56,474 nt of DNA from Chloroherpetonaceae bacterium (GCA_025055975.1 JANWWM010000032.1:1-56474), one strand, 5' to 3'. Numbered from the stretch's first letter, positions 9,001 to 17,104 are shown. Translations and numbers: made by a program. Notes: a model not told the origin generated them from the letters alone.

Positions 9001-9459
9001 CGCGCTCAACGGCTCGCGCAACTGGCGGCGCAGCAACGCCTCATTCAACGACAACTTCAACAACTCGCTCAAAAACAAGCCGAGCAAAAAGCCAAAGGCG
9101 AAAAATCCGACCTCTTGGGCAACCTCGAAAAACTCGCCGACGAAATGCAAAAAGCCGCCGAACAATTGGAGCGACAAGACCTTTCGCCCGAACTCAAAAA
9201 TCGTCAGCGACAAATCCTTTCTCGAATGCTCGAATCCACGAAAGCCATTCAAAAGCGCGAGCAAGACGAGCGACGCGAAGCCAAGTCGGCGAAAAACATC
9301 TTCAAAGCCTCGCCGCCCGAACTCTCCCAAGAGCAAACGCGCAACCCCATTCAAGACGGGCTGAACCGAATGAAAGCGCAAGGCTTTTCGGACGATTACG
9401 AGCGGCTCATTCGTCGCTACTACGAAGCGCTCGAAAAGCAAAGCGCGCCCGCGCCCTGA
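6040..9459 (+). CDS. DUF4175-family membrane protein with a very long Gln/Glu-rich coiled coil
   Basis: A 1139-residue protein. Hydrophobic segments near 26-47, 54-77 and 146-166 anchor it in the inner membrane. Residues of about 170-510 form a probably periplasmic beta-rich region. From about 520 to 1110 almost the whole sequence is a low-complexity helix rich in Gln, Glu, Lys, Arg and Leu, strongly predictive of extended coiled coil. This architecture matches DUF4175 proteins of the Bacteroidota/Chlorobiota, whose function is unknown; a structural or scaffolding envelope role is inference. Start: ggag lies 2-5 nt before the ATG. It stands alone, divergent from phzF, with 84 nt before the permease gene. 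Confidence 0.85.
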   Translation: MTHYDELLSRLRAVHRKATFKTALVGACKVASLALGAMWLAAVAEWAFRLSSPWRMALFALVALVLVGAAIWFLIFPLVQRRFNPDDVARELGKAFPALRDRLLNAMQVFRESPDNPFAVVELRKVSELCAPLNFGEAVRFEDSRKLLIGAPTWLLLTAFAFWFSPLGSAWGRVMAFGEDFSPPPPFRIVSLTKDVQITKGKDAELRFALVPTDSLNPLDVRRLSVKFLDENGFEVQEAKTFRDSSGAFSYKLRSPETSLQYFAEFAELSKPIRSETHRLVIIDRPRVDRFQLVIEPPRYSRLATQVLEANFGDGSALKGSRVSIALKASKPLRSATLVANDSLSLPMTVQNDSAFFSFALKDDFVYRFALVDSAGVASEKGADYRLRSMPDEPPQIRFVQPAQKQVDLPDNLRLPLAMLIRDDFGVSSLGLHYRVSKSNFKPIESAFRRIEIAMNDAVQTGEGGLERGVFYEWNLLSENVSAGDEIEFYAEARDNDAVSGFKPARTDFYKLRLPTLDELFDDVQKQEQDIVAELDRKIDETKSVQEELERIQNELRQKTRSDWQDRKAMELASQKQKELQDQLEAIEQAMTEMLQKMQDRSLVSEETLRKYEEIRQLLEELKSPELQEAQRQFDEALKQLNEQQLREALKNFEFNEERFKQNLERAKDLLERMKLERQLDEALKRLDDMAQKQESLQQETKQTNPENKAKLSELKKEQESLAKEERKLDERLQTLIEQMEKNPKAEQLPLQELAKLKERRNDDNLQKDLQEASKALSESKPQDAQAKQQEALRKMQAQRQQLADLRQEMKRQRKQDVLQALQNATQAALELSQRQEALMEDLRQKQGSANGDALREKMTEQNDVKELLKLLQDDVSQIGRKSSELRQSMIAQLRRAEAEMDAAIETLDQRNAFSAAQRMNNAMALLNEFGNQAASAMAQLMGQQGAPQPGEGGDGEEMEGLANRQGELNQQTEALFGERQGMSPEARAQRLAQLAAQQRLIQRQLQQLAQKQAEQKAKGEKSDLLGNLEKLADEMQKAAEQLERQDLSPELKNRQRQILSRMLESTKAIQKREQDERREAKSAKNIFKASPPELSQEQTRNPIQDGLNRMKAQGFSDDYERLIRRYYEALEKQSAPAP

Positions 9460-9468
9460 CGCGCGCAG

Positions 9469-9499
9469 TTTGTTTTTCGCTTCGCTCGCATTACGTTTC
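9469..9499 (+). promoter_or_regulatory. Bacteroidota-type promoter for the permease gene
   Basis: TTTG at 9469-9472, a 19-nt spacer, then TACGTTTC at 9492-9499. This fits the Bacteroidota pattern TTTG-N19-21-TAnnTTTG with one mismatch. It lies about 45 nt before the GTG start of the amino-acid permease. Prediction from pattern only. Confidence 0.45.
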
Positions 9500-9543
9500 T
9501 CGACAAACTCGCTCTAACAATCAACAACGCAAGGGAGACCATC

Positions 9544-11001
9544 GTGAAAGAAAAGCTCTTCCTCAAAAAATCCATACCCGAACTGCTTGCGTCCTCGATG
9601 GAGGGCGAACATCAATTGCATCGCGGGCTATCGTCGTTTAATCTCGTCACGCTCGGCATTGGCGCCATCATCGGCGCGGGGCTGTTTTCCATCACGGGAA
9701 TGGCGGCGGCGTATCACGCTGGACCCGCGGTTACGATTTCCTTCGTCATCGCCGCGATTGGCTGCGCCTTCGCGGGCTTGTGTTACGCGGAGTTTGCGGC
9801 GATGATTCCCATCGCGGGAAGCGCCTACACCTATTCCTATGCGACGATGGGGCAATTTATGGCGTGGATCATCGGTTGGGATTTGGTCTTGGAATACGCC
9901 GTCGGCGCGGCGACCGTTGCGATTAGCTGGTCGCGCTACCTTGAAAAGTTCCTCGAGAACTTCGGATTGCATTTGCCGCCGCAGTTCGTTATGTCGCCGT
10001 TTGACTCGGTTACCACGCCCGAAGGCGCGGTCATCACGGGCATCATCAACATTCCCGCCGTCGTCATCGTCGTCGTGATGTCGCTTTTGCTCATCAAAGG
10101 CACGCAAGAATCGGCTCTTGTCAACAACTTCATCGTGGCGCTCAAAGTCTCGGTCGTGCTCATCTTCATCGCGTTTGGGTGGGCATACATCAACCCCGAC
10201 AACTACGTGCCCTACATTCCCGAAAACACGGGCAAATTCGGCGAGTATGGGTGGAGCGGCGTGATTCGCGCGGCGGGCATCATCTTTTTCGCTTACATCG
10301 GTTTCGATGCGGTCTCGACGGCGGCTCAGGAAGCCAAAAATCCGCAACGCGACATGCCGATTGGCATTATGGGGTCGCTGGCGATTTGCACCGTGCTTTA
10401 CATTCTCTTTGCGCACGTGATGACGGGGCTTGCCAACTACAAGGAGTTTATGGGCAAAGACGGCATCGCGCCCGTTGCGGTGGCGATTTCGCACACGTCG
10501 TTTTTGTGGCTTGAACAAGGCGTGATTGTCGCCATTCTGTCGGGCTATGCGTCGGTGATTTTGGTGATGCTTTTGGGTCAGGCGCGGGTGTTTTTCTCGA
10601 TGTCGCGCGATGGCTTGATTCCGCCGATTTTTTCGGAAGTGCACCCGAAGTTCAAAACGCCTTACAAGTCGAGCGCGCTGTTTATGTTGTTCGTATCGGT
10701 TCTCGCCGCGTTCGTGCCGCCGCGCGTCGTGGGCGAGATGACGAGCATCGGCACGCTGTTCGCTTTCGTGCTCGTGTGCATTGGGGTTTTGGCGTTGCGC
10801 AAAACGAATCCCGAAATTCCGCGTCCGTTCAAAACGCCCTTCGTGCCGCTCGTGCCGATTCTGGGCGTGCTCGTGTGTTTTGCGATGATGGCGGCGTTGC
10901 CGGGCGACACATGGCTTCGGCTCGCGGTATGGATGGCGATTGGACTTGCGATTTATTTCGCTTACGGCATCAAACGCGCCAACGCGCCCGCCAAAGTTTA
11001 A
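9544..11001 (+). CDS. APC-superfamily amino acid permease
   Basis: A 485-residue polytopic inner-membrane transporter of the amino acid/polyamine/cation (APC) superfamily, resembling the cationic amino acid transporter branch. The glycine-rich first helix motif (GIGAIIGAGLFSITG, about residues 37-51) is the substrate-binding unwound helix typical of APC carriers. Around twelve hydrophobic segments follow, with the conserved IGFDAVSTAAQEAKNPQRD stretch in the middle. Translation starts at GTG (9544), supported by a gggag ribosome-binding site about 8 nt upstream. The substrate is probably an amino acid taken up with protons, but specificity cannot be read from sequence. The next gene starts 28 nt after its stop, so the two may be co-transcribed. 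Confidence 0.92.
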   Translation: MKEKLFLKKSIPELLASSMEGEHQLHRGLSSFNLVTLGIGAIIGAGLFSITGMAAAYHAGPAVTISFVIAAIGCAFAGLCYAEFAAMIPIAGSAYTYSYATMGQFMAWIIGWDLVLEYAVGAATVAISWSRYLEKFLENFGLHLPPQFVMSPFDSVTTPEGAVITGIINIPAVVIVVVMSLLLIKGTQESALVNNFIVALKVSVVLIFIAFGWAYINPDNYVPYIPENTGKFGEYGWSGVIRAAGIIFFAYIGFDAVSTAAQEAKNPQRDMPIGIMGSLAICTVLYILFAHVMTGLANYKEFMGKDGIAPVAVAISHTSFLWLEQGVIVAILSGYASVILVMLLGQARVFFSMSRDGLIPPIFSEVHPKFKTPYKSSALFMLFVSVLAAFVPPRVVGEMTSIGTLFAFVLVCIGVLALRKTNPEIPRPFKTPFVPLVPILGVLVCFAMMAALPGDTWLRLAVWMAIGLAIYFAYGIKRANAPAKV

Positions 11002-11029
11002 CGACGAGTTCAGCTTTCCCCAAAGCGAG

Positions 11030-12589
11030 ATGCTCTCCAAACTTTCCGCCGCCGCGATTATGGGCGTGGACGCGCTTCGCATCGAGGTCGAAACGAATCT
11101 CGATAGCGGCGTTCCCGCTTTCATCGTCGTCGGACTTCCCGATAGCGCCATCAAGGAAAGCCGCGAGCGCATTTTGACCGCGCTCAAAAATTCAGGCTAC
11201 GCCGTTCCGCCGAAGAAAATCACGGTCAATCTCGCGCCTGCCGACGTGCGCAAGGAGGGCACGGCGTTTGACCTCACGATCGCGGTGGGCATTTTGGCGT
11301 GCGTCGGGGCGGCGCCGCTCGAGGCGCTCGAATCGACGATGGTTCTTGGCGAGCTGGCGCTCGATGGGCTTGTGCGTCGCGTTACGGGCGCGCTTCCGAT
11401 CGCGATCATGGCGACAAGAGAAAATTTCTCGCGCCTTCTCGTGCCGAAGGAAAACGCGCGCGAAGCCGCCATCGCCGTCGCCGCCGCTCAAAGCCCGATG
11501 CGCGTCTATGGCGTTTCCTCGCTTCAAGAAGCCGTGAGCGTTCTCAACGGCGAGAACCGCATCGAGCCGACGCGCGTTGCCATCGATGAGGCGTTTCAGG
11601 TCAGCCCGCATTATCCCGTCGATTTTGCCGACGTCAAGGGACAACAAGACGCGAAACTCGCGTTGGAAATCGCGGCGGCGGGCGGGCACAACATCATTAT
11701 GATCGGTCCGCCAGGAAGCGGCAAAACGATGCTCGCCAAGGCGTTGCCGTCCATACTTCCGCCGCTCACCTTCGAGGAAGCGTTGGAGACGACGAAAATC
11801 CACAGCGTCGCGGGGATTCTGCCTTCGGATGTCGCGCTCGTTTCCGCTCGCCCGTTTCGCTCGCCGCATCATGGCGCAAGCGACGTGGCGTTGATTGGCG
11901 GCGGCGCGCAAGCCAAGCCCGGCGAGGTTTCGCTCGCGCACAACGGCGTGCTCTTTCTCGACGAACTGCCTGAATTTCAACGCTCGACGCTCGAAGCGAT
12001 GCGTCAGCCGCTCGAAGACCGCGAAGTAACGATTTCTCGCGCCGCCGTTTCGGTCAAATATCCCGCAAGCTTTATGCTCGTCGCCGCAATGAATCCCAGT
12101 CCCGCAGGCGCGCTCAGAGACGAGCGCGGCAACCTGACCGCCACGCCGCAACAGATTCAGCGATACCTTTCCAAAATTTCAGGACCGCTGTTGGATCGAA
12201 TCGACATTCACATCGATGTGCCGAAGGTCAATTACGAAGATTTGCTCTCGAAGCAATCGGGCGAAAGTTCCGCCGTCGTGCGCGAGCGCGTCGTCAAGGC
12301 GCGAGAGATTCAATCGCGTCGCTTCAAGGCGTTCAAGGCGCAATCCATCTTTTGCAACGCGCAAATGCCCGTCCGACTCATTCGGGAGTTTTGCGCGCTC
12401 GATGCGGTCTCTGAACAACGCCTGCTCGATTCGATGAAACGGCTCAACCTTTCCGCAAGGGCGCGCGACCGCATTTTGAAAGTGGCGCGCACCATCGCAG
12501 ACCTCAAAGGCTCGGAGCGCATTCAACTCCCACACCTCATTCAAGCCATTCAGTATCGCAGTTTGGATCGAGAGTTTTGGACGCAATGA
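11030..12589 (+). CDS. YifB/ComM-family Mg-chelatase-like AAA+ ATPase
   Basis: A 519-residue AAA+ ATPase of the YifB/ComM family. An N-terminal Lon-protease-like domain (MLSKLSAAAIMGVDALRIEV) is followed by the magnesium-chelatase-type ATPase core: Walker A GPPGSGKTMLAKA near residue 227, Walker B VLFLDELPEF near 308, and a C-terminal lid. In naturally transformable bacteria ComM is a hexameric helicase that promotes branch migration of incoming DNA; in others the role is unclear. The frame is open from 10940 inside the permease gene, but the Met at 11030 matches the family N-terminus. No other competence gene is present in this window. Confidence 0.9.
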   Translation: MLSKLSAAAIMGVDALRIEVETNLDSGVPAFIVVGLPDSAIKESRERILTALKNSGYAVPPKKITVNLAPADVRKEGTAFDLTIAVGILACVGAAPLEALESTMVLGELALDGLVRRVTGALPIAIMATRENFSRLLVPKENAREAAIAVAAAQSPMRVYGVSSLQEAVSVLNGENRIEPTRVAIDEAFQVSPHYPVDFADVKGQQDAKLALEIAAAGGHNIIMIGPPGSGKTMLAKALPSILPPLTFEEALETTKIHSVAGILPSDVALVSARPFRSPHHGASDVALIGGGAQAKPGEVSLAHNGVLFLDELPEFQRSTLEAMRQPLEDREVTISRAAVSVKYPASFMLVAAMNPSPAGALRDERGNLTATPQQIQRYLSKISGPLLDRIDIHIDVPKVNYEDLLSKQSGESSAVVRERVVKAREIQSRRFKAFKAQSIFCNAQMPVRLIREFCALDAVSEQRLLDSMKRLNLSARARDRILKVARTIADLKGSERIQLPHLIQAIQYRSLDREFWTQ

Positions 12590-12592
12590 CGC

Positions 12593-12623
12593 TTGCCTTC
12601 AAAAAAATCAAGGGGTATATTCG
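12593..12623 (+). promoter_or_regulatory. Promoter for the outer-membrane protein gene
   Basis: TTGCCT at 12593-12598, a 17-nt spacer, and TATATT at 12616-12621. It also reads as TTG-N20-TATATTCG, the Bacteroidota form. Predicted transcription would begin about 12628, immediately before the hairpin at 12630. Confidence 0.5.
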
Positions 12624-12629
12624 CTTAGC

Positions 12630-12658
12630 CCCGCAAAATCAGAAAAGCGGGTTTTTTT
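12630..12658 (+). terminator. Rho-independent terminator after yifB, or 5' hairpin of the next mRNA
   Basis: CCCGC (12630-12634), a 12-nt loop and GCGGG (12647-12651) are followed by seven T residues. It lies 40 nt after the yifB stop, where a terminator is expected. The predicted promoter just upstream would place this hairpin at the extreme 5' end of the next transcript, so it may serve both purposes. Confidence 0.6.
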
Positions 12659-12682
12659 GTCAACGCAATAAACCAACCGACG

Positions 12683-14002
12683 ATGATTAAGAATCCTTCT
12701 CTTCGCGCGATTTTCGCGCTGCTCGTCCTCCTCTCCTTTCTGCGACCTGTGGTTGCGCAAGAAAAGCCGCTGCGCGCTCTCGGCGGCGGATTCGCGCGCG
12801 AGATTGCGCTCGGCGCGGGCGCGGCTTACAGCCCAACTCACCCATACAACTTCAATCCCTTCCTCCGCAACGACACGTATCTTCTTATCAACCCCGCTTA
12901 CATTGGCGACTTTGGCAACTACGTTTGGGGAAATTTCGACGGAACGCAAACGGGCGCGACGTCGCAAACCTTCGCGGGCGCGAACTTTGAGGCGCTGACG
13001 AACCTCTACTTAGGCTTGCTCGTCAACACCCGCGACGCGCTCGCCACGACGGGACAACTTAACGACTACGCGGGGCAACGACTTCCGAACATCGAGAACG
13101 CGCTCGGCTTTTTGATTGGCTACAAGCTCTCGCCCGAACTGACGCTTGGCGCGCAAATCTATACGGGCGCGCAAACCTTCGAAGCGAAACTCCAACCAGC
13201 GGGCGCGCAAGCCTCGGACACGACGCGCCAGATGAGCGTGCTCGGCTTTGATGTGGGCGCGGTCTACAACTCGGCGCAATGGCGCGGCGAACTTGCCATC
13301 AAGGTGAGAATGAACTCGCGCTTGGAGCGCTCGCGTTCCACGACCACCGCAGAAGTTAGCCTTGATGGCGGAATGGAGCTTGGCGCGAACGGTCGCGTCT
13401 TCTACAAGTTGAGCGACGCCTATGACCTCGTTCCGACTTTCAGCTTCTACAACGTTTCCATCGGCACGAAAGTTGCTCCCGCGCCTCCCGCAAACGCCGA
13501 GAAAGTCGATGTCTCTCAAACCGCGTTTGAAGTTGGCTTGGGCTTGAACGCCAAAACGAAAAACGCCCTCATCATCGGCGGCGTCTCCTTCGCCCAGTCA
13601 ACGATAGAAACCAAGACGACAAATCTTGGCAACGCGGCAGGCAACTCTCGCACCGAAACCGACCAGACCACCCTTTTGCCGCGCATCAATCTCGGCGCGG
13701 AACTCTATCCGCTGAGCTGGCTGACGGCGCGCGTCGGCTATTTCAAAACCCTCGCCAGCAATCAAGTCGTCGTTGAACAACGCATCGGGGGCAACGTCTC
13801 CAAAGTTACCCAGACGACCAACGGTCTGACTTTCGCCAATTATTTGGGCGACCACATCGCCGCCGGCGTGGGGCTTCGCTTCAGCGAGTGGACGATGGAC
13901 TTTGCGCTCAACAAAGATTTTCTCCGCAACGGTCCGCATGCTCTCGGCGGAGTCGCCACAAGTCCGCTCTTCTTCGTTTTTAGCTCGTCGTATCGCTTCT
14001 AA
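12683..14002 (+). CDS. Outer-membrane beta-barrel protein (function unknown)
   Basis: A 439-residue exported protein with a clear signal peptide (core about 8-21, VVA-Q cleavage). The mature part alternates polar and hydrophobic residues in beta-strand fashion, with many Gly, Tyr and Phe, and ends in SSYRF; a terminal aromatic residue is typical of proteins inserted by the BAM machinery. Repeated statements of amphipathic strands and turn-rich loops fit a transmembrane barrel. I do not recognise a named family. The gene stands alone between a terminator-like hairpin 25 nt upstream and a bidirectional terminator downstream. A channel or structural role is inference. Confidence 0.75.
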   Translation: MIKNPSLRAIFALLVLLSFLRPVVAQEKPLRALGGGFAREIALGAGAAYSPTHPYNFNPFLRNDTYLLINPAYIGDFGNYVWGNFDGTQTGATSQTFAGANFEALTNLYLGLLVNTRDALATTGQLNDYAGQRLPNIENALGFLIGYKLSPELTLGAQIYTGAQTFEAKLQPAGAQASDTTRQMSVLGFDVGAVYNSAQWRGELAIKVRMNSRLERSRSTTTAEVSLDGGMELGANGRVFYKLSDAYDLVPTFSFYNVSIGTKVAPAPPANAEKVDVSQTAFEVGLGLNAKTKNALIIGGVSFAQSTIETKTTNLGNAAGNSRTETDQTTLLPRINLGAELYPLSWLTARVGYFKTLASNQVVVEQRIGGNVSKVTQTTNGLTFANYLGDHIAAGVGLRFSEWTMDFALNKDFLRNGPHALGGVATSPLFFVFSSSYRF

Positions 14003-14029
14003 TCCGCCAAACGACGATCGCAAAATGAA

Positions 14030-14056
14030 AAAAGGGACGCTCGCAAGCGTCCCTTT
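14030..14056. terminator. Bidirectional terminator between convergent genes
   Basis: An 11-bp perfect stem (AAAGGGACGCT / AGCGTCCCTTT) with a 5-nt loop, flanked by A residues on the left and ending in T on the right. It lies between the outer-membrane protein gene and the convergent small exported protein gene and can serve both strands. Confidence 0.85.
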
Positions 14057-14077
14057 CGATTTCGCCCGCCGTCGTTT

Positions 14078-14449
14078 TCACTTCGCGTCCTCGATGCTGG
14101 CAAGCGCAAAAACGCCGTTCTCCATTTTGCCTTTGACCTTCACCTTCAAGTCCTTTTCCTTTTTGAGCGCCGTCAAATACGCCTTGGCTTTTTCGCTTCC
14201 CTTCGGATCGAACTTGATGAATTTGCCGTCGGCGTAAATGCCGTATCCCGACTTGGCGCAAGCGTCCATCAAGCAACATTCTCTCGTGTGGTCAGCCGCC
14301 ATTTTGGCGTTTTCCATGCTTTCGCCGCATTGGCAATCCGAAAGGTAGCCGACAAGCGTCGTTTCCTTTTTGTTCGTCTTTTTTTCTTGCGCGCTCGCGG
14401 GCGATAGCGCGACGAACAGCGCGAGCAGAACGATTGAGATTTTGAGCAT
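14078..14449 (-). CDS. Small exported cysteine-rich protein
   Basis: A 123-residue protein with a signal peptide (MLKISIVLLALF..., cleavage about ASA-Q at 20). The mature N-terminal half has five cysteines (39, 41, 58, 59, 64) in a DCQCG...ECCLMDAC arrangement, with His54 between them, suggesting a metal or cofactor site or disulfides. The C-terminal half contains GYGIYADGKFIKF and a Lys-rich segment, resembling a small beta-rich domain. An in-frame Met 13 codons upstream exists, but the Met at 14449 gives a proper signal peptide. I do not recognise a characterised family. It stands alone, convergent with the outer-membrane protein gene. Confidence 0.75.
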   Translation of the reverse strand: MLKISIVLLALFVALSPASAQEKKTNKKETTLVGYLSDCQCGESMENAKMAADHTRECCLMDACAKSGYGIYADGKFIKFDPKGSEKAKAYLTALKKEKDLKVKVKGKMENGVFALASIEDAK

Positions 14450-14515
14450 CGATAAGAATTGATTTGAGTTGAAGAGAACGACAGCCAAACGCTTGGAACC
14501 GCGCGAGACGTTTCG

Positions 14516-14965
14516 CTACGGGTTTTTGCGGAGCATTTCGATGTGCGGAATGCCGTCCATTTCGTAGAGTTCGGAGACGCGCTCGAAGCCAAATTCGTTG
14601 TAGAACTTTTCGAGATGCGCCTGCGCCTCGATGCGAATGGGCGAATCGGGATATAGTCTTGCGGCTCTTGCGAGGCTTTCGCGCATCAAGAGCCTGCCAA
14701 AGCCTTTGCGTCGAGCGGCTTTCGTCGTGAGCGCGCGTCCGATCGAAGCTTCTTGATGCTTCGTCTTCGGCGGCAGAAGACGCGAGTAGGCGACGAGTTC
14801 GCCGCGCTCGCCGCGCAAAACGAGATGATGCGCCAGCTCGTCAAAGTCGTCGGGGTCGAGATAGGCGCAACGCTGCTCGACGACGAAGACTTCGGCGCGA
14901 GCTTTGAGAATTTCATGCAACGCTTTCGGCGAAAGTTCGGCAAAGGCGGAAAACTCCCAACGCAT
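14516..14965 (-). CDS. ElaA-like GNAT N-acetyltransferase
   Basis: A 149-residue acetyltransferase of the GNAT superfamily, most like the ElaA group. Features: an N-terminal ARAEVFVVEQRCAYLDPDD segment typical of ElaA, DELAHHLVL, an acetyl-CoA binding region around IGRALTTKAARRKGFGRLLM (R/Q-x-x-G-x-G/A type loop), and a C-terminal FYNEFGFERVSELYEMDGI, also typical of ElaA. The open frame runs upstream to 15211, but it would cross a terminator hairpin; the Met at 14965 gives the normal family length. The acceptor substrate is unknown. Confidence 0.85.
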   Translation of the reverse strand: MRWEFSAFAELSPKALHEILKARAEVFVVEQRCAYLDPDDFDELAHHLVLRGERGELVAYSRLLPPKTKHQEASIGRALTTKAARRKGFGRLLMRESLARAARLYPDSPIRIEAQAHLEKFYNEFGFERVSELYEMDGIPHIEMLRKNP

Positions 14966-15002
14966 TTTCAAAAAGGTTTGAACGAACCTCGTCGCAAAAC
15001 GA

Positions 15003-15027
15003 AAAGCCCGCGTTTCAGGCGGGCTTT
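15003..15027 (-). terminator. Hairpin terminator after dacB
   Basis: A 9-bp perfect stem AAAGCCCGC / GCGGGCTTT with a 7-nt loop. It lies about 108 nt downstream of the dacB stop and upstream of the acetyltransferase start. The minus-strand copy ends in a short T run. It supports starting the acetyltransferase at 14965. Confidence 0.7.
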
Positions 15028-15134
15028 CGCTTGAAGAACTATCTTCAGCTTGCGAATGAAAGAACTCGGAAAGAACGATGACTGCGCAAAGGTAACGCCG
15101 CTCGGCTTCGCGCTTTGTGATTTTCATCACGCTC

Positions 15135-16733
15135 TTATGGGCTTCGAGCGCGTTCCGCCGCCCACTCGGCGACCAGCTCGATCGCTCGGTCTTGCGCTTG
15201 CTCGATTTCAAGGCGCGATTGCGTGAAATTCATCGCCATAATCGAGAACGCAATCCATTCCTCGTCTTCGCCGTAAAGGTAGCCCGAAAGCGTGCGCACG
15301 CCGCCGATGAATCCCGTTTTCGCAAAGGTCATTCCTTTCGCTTTGCCCTCGCGGAATCGATTCTGAAGCGTGCCGTCTATTCCCGCCACGGCGAGCGATT
15401 GATAGAAGGTTTCAAACGAATCCGCCAAGTAGTTCTTCTTCAACAGTTTGACGATCGCCGCGGGCGAGAGGCGATTTTTTCGGGACAATCCGCACCCATC
15501 GACGACGTGAAAGTGCCGTTCCGCAACGCCGATGGAATCGAGATAGAGTTTGATGGCGTCCAATCCCGCGCTTGCCGAGCCTTCCTTGCGATAAGCGTAG
15601 CCGACGCGGCGCAAGAGTTGCTCGGCGAAAAAGTTGTTGCTGGCTTTGTTCGTCTCGGAAAGAATCGACAGCATCGGCGGCGAAAATTGCGAGGCGAGTT
15701 GTTCGAGCGTGTCGGTGAGGTAGCAATCCTTTTCGCTTTTGCGACGCAATTTGCCTGCGACGCGAATGCCTTTTCGCTCGAGCGCGTCTTTGAGCGCGGC
15801 GAGAAAGTAGAGCGCGGGTCGCTCGACGGCGATTCGCTCCCGAAATCCGCGCGAATCGATCGGAATCGAGCCTGAAATCACGATTCGGTTCGTTCCGAAG
15901 CGTCGGACGACTTCGATTGTCCGCTTCGTTTGCGCCTGACCCGTCGTGGCGAGGTTCTCGACTTCAAAAAAATTCGGAACATTCGGCTCGAGGACGACAT
16001 CGGGCGCTTTGCCGACGCTATCGGCGGGATAGACCACGACGGTTACGCTGTTTTCGTTGAAAGCCAAAGCCGAAGCGGGCGCCGCCATTCCGTAGAAGAG
16101 ATCGTCCCAAGCCCAATCGGGCGAGTAATCGCCGTCGCCGTCGCTAATGGCGCGCGAATAAACGGAGGCTTGAAAGCGTTGGTCGTCGGCGACCAAATCG
16201 CCGTTGATGAGCGTGATGTTTCGCGCCAAAAGGCTATCGGCAAGTTGATAGAGGAACAATCCGCCTGTCGAATCAACGAAGCGATCGGCGTGATACGGGT
16301 TGCCATCGCTTGCGATGATAAGGTCGCCATCGAGACGCATCGCGCCGTTTTCTGCGGGAACGATTTTTCCCCACGTGCGCGCCGAGGTTTGAAATCGAAA
16401 TTCTTCGCCCAAGTAACGCAACGCCGCCGCCGTCGTCAGCAATTTTTGATTGGAGGCGGGCACGAAATTCTTTTCCGCGTTGAGCGCGTATAGCGCGCCG
16501 AATTTCGGATTGAGCGACTCAATCAAAACGCCCCAAAACGTGTTGCTATGCGCCTCGTCGAAAAACAGCTTGTCCAATTCAGCGTGAAGTTCTTTGAGCA
16601 GGCGCTGATCGCGCTTGGATAACTGTTTGCTGACGATTTGGACGGAGCCTTTCTTTTGCGCCAAAAGCGATTCGGACGCGCCAAACCACGCGCAAGTTCC
16701 AACAAGAATCGTCAGCAGCGCTCGTTGCGGCAT
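15135..16733 (-). CDS. dacB: D-alanyl-D-alanine carboxypeptidase/endopeptidase, PBP4 (peptidase S13)
   Basis: A 532-residue periplasmic penicillin-binding protein that trims D-Ala from peptidoglycan side chains and may cut cross-links. After a signal peptide (about 1-25) come the three penicillin-binding motifs: SxxK as Ser94-Asn-Gln-Lys97 (VPASNQKLLTTAAAL), SxN within TNKASNNFFAEQLL, and KTG within FAKTGFIGGVRTLSGYL. The large insertion between SxxK and SxN is characteristic of class C PBP4. Length is normal. It is transcribed away from the intergenic repeat at 16817 and appears to be a single-gene unit ending at the hairpin at 15003. Confidence 0.95.
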   Translation of the reverse strand: MPQRALLTILVGTCAWFGASESLLAQKKGSVQIVSKQLSKRDQRLLKELHAELDKLFFDEAHSNTFWGVLIESLNPKFGALYALNAEKNFVPASNQKLLTTAAALRYLGEEFRFQTSARTWGKIVPAENGAMRLDGDLIIASDGNPYHADRFVDSTGGLFLYQLADSLLARNITLINGDLVADDQRFQASVYSRAISDGDGDYSPDWAWDDLFYGMAAPASALAFNENSVTVVVYPADSVGKAPDVVLEPNVPNFFEVENLATTGQAQTKRTIEVVRRFGTNRIVISGSIPIDSRGFRERIAVERPALYFLAALKDALERKGIRVAGKLRRKSEKDCYLTDTLEQLASQFSPPMLSILSETNKASNNFFAEQLLRRVGYAYRKEGSASAGLDAIKLYLDSIGVAERHFHVVDGCGLSRKNRLSPAAIVKLLKKNYLADSFETFYQSLAVAGIDGTLQNRFREGKAKGMTFAKTGFIGGVRTLSGYLYGEDEEWIAFSIMAMNFTQSRLEIEQAQDRAIELVAEWAAERARSP

Positions 16734-16816
16734 TTGAGGTTGAGGTCAGGTTGCGATGGACAAACCGCGTCAAGTCGCGTCGCGCGCGCTCCTCGTTCCG
16801 AACCAAACCTCGTTTG

Positions 16817-16962
16817 TCATTCCGAGCGAAAGCGAGGCATCCGCAAAAGGATTGCGAACTGCGGATTGTCAACTGCGAGTTCAACGCTCTCGCTTCTCGC
16901 CTTCAATTCTCGCTTCTCGTGAAGATGGATTCTTCTCTTCACGGCGTTCAGGGTCGGAATGA
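16817..16962. repeat. Fold-back (inverted-repeat) intergenic element, internal copy
   Basis: It starts with tcattccga and ends with tcggaatga, a perfect 9-bp terminal inverted repeat, with further degenerate pairing inward. The left arm (tcattccgagcgaaagcgag) matches the copy at 56273 with one change. The interior (about 16850-16880) contains attgcgaact/gcggattgtcaac units like those at 14-46. About 146 bp, no coding capacity; looks like a small non-autonomous mobile repeat. Confidence 0.7.
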
Positions 16963-17104
16963 TCGTCGTGGCTTGGTCGCTCGTTTGCGTTGCGTCAATC
17001 GTTGCGCGGGCATAGACGCGCCTTTTCGTTTTAGAGGTTGGGCAAAGGTAAGGAAAACGTGGCGAACTTGGGGAGCGCGTCGGAAGACGAGTCGACGGAG
17101 GGGA

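Noticed and set aside
16756..16962. Small protein over the repeat (68 residues)
   Set aside because: It is the translation of the fold-back repeat, a known source of false genes in related genomes.
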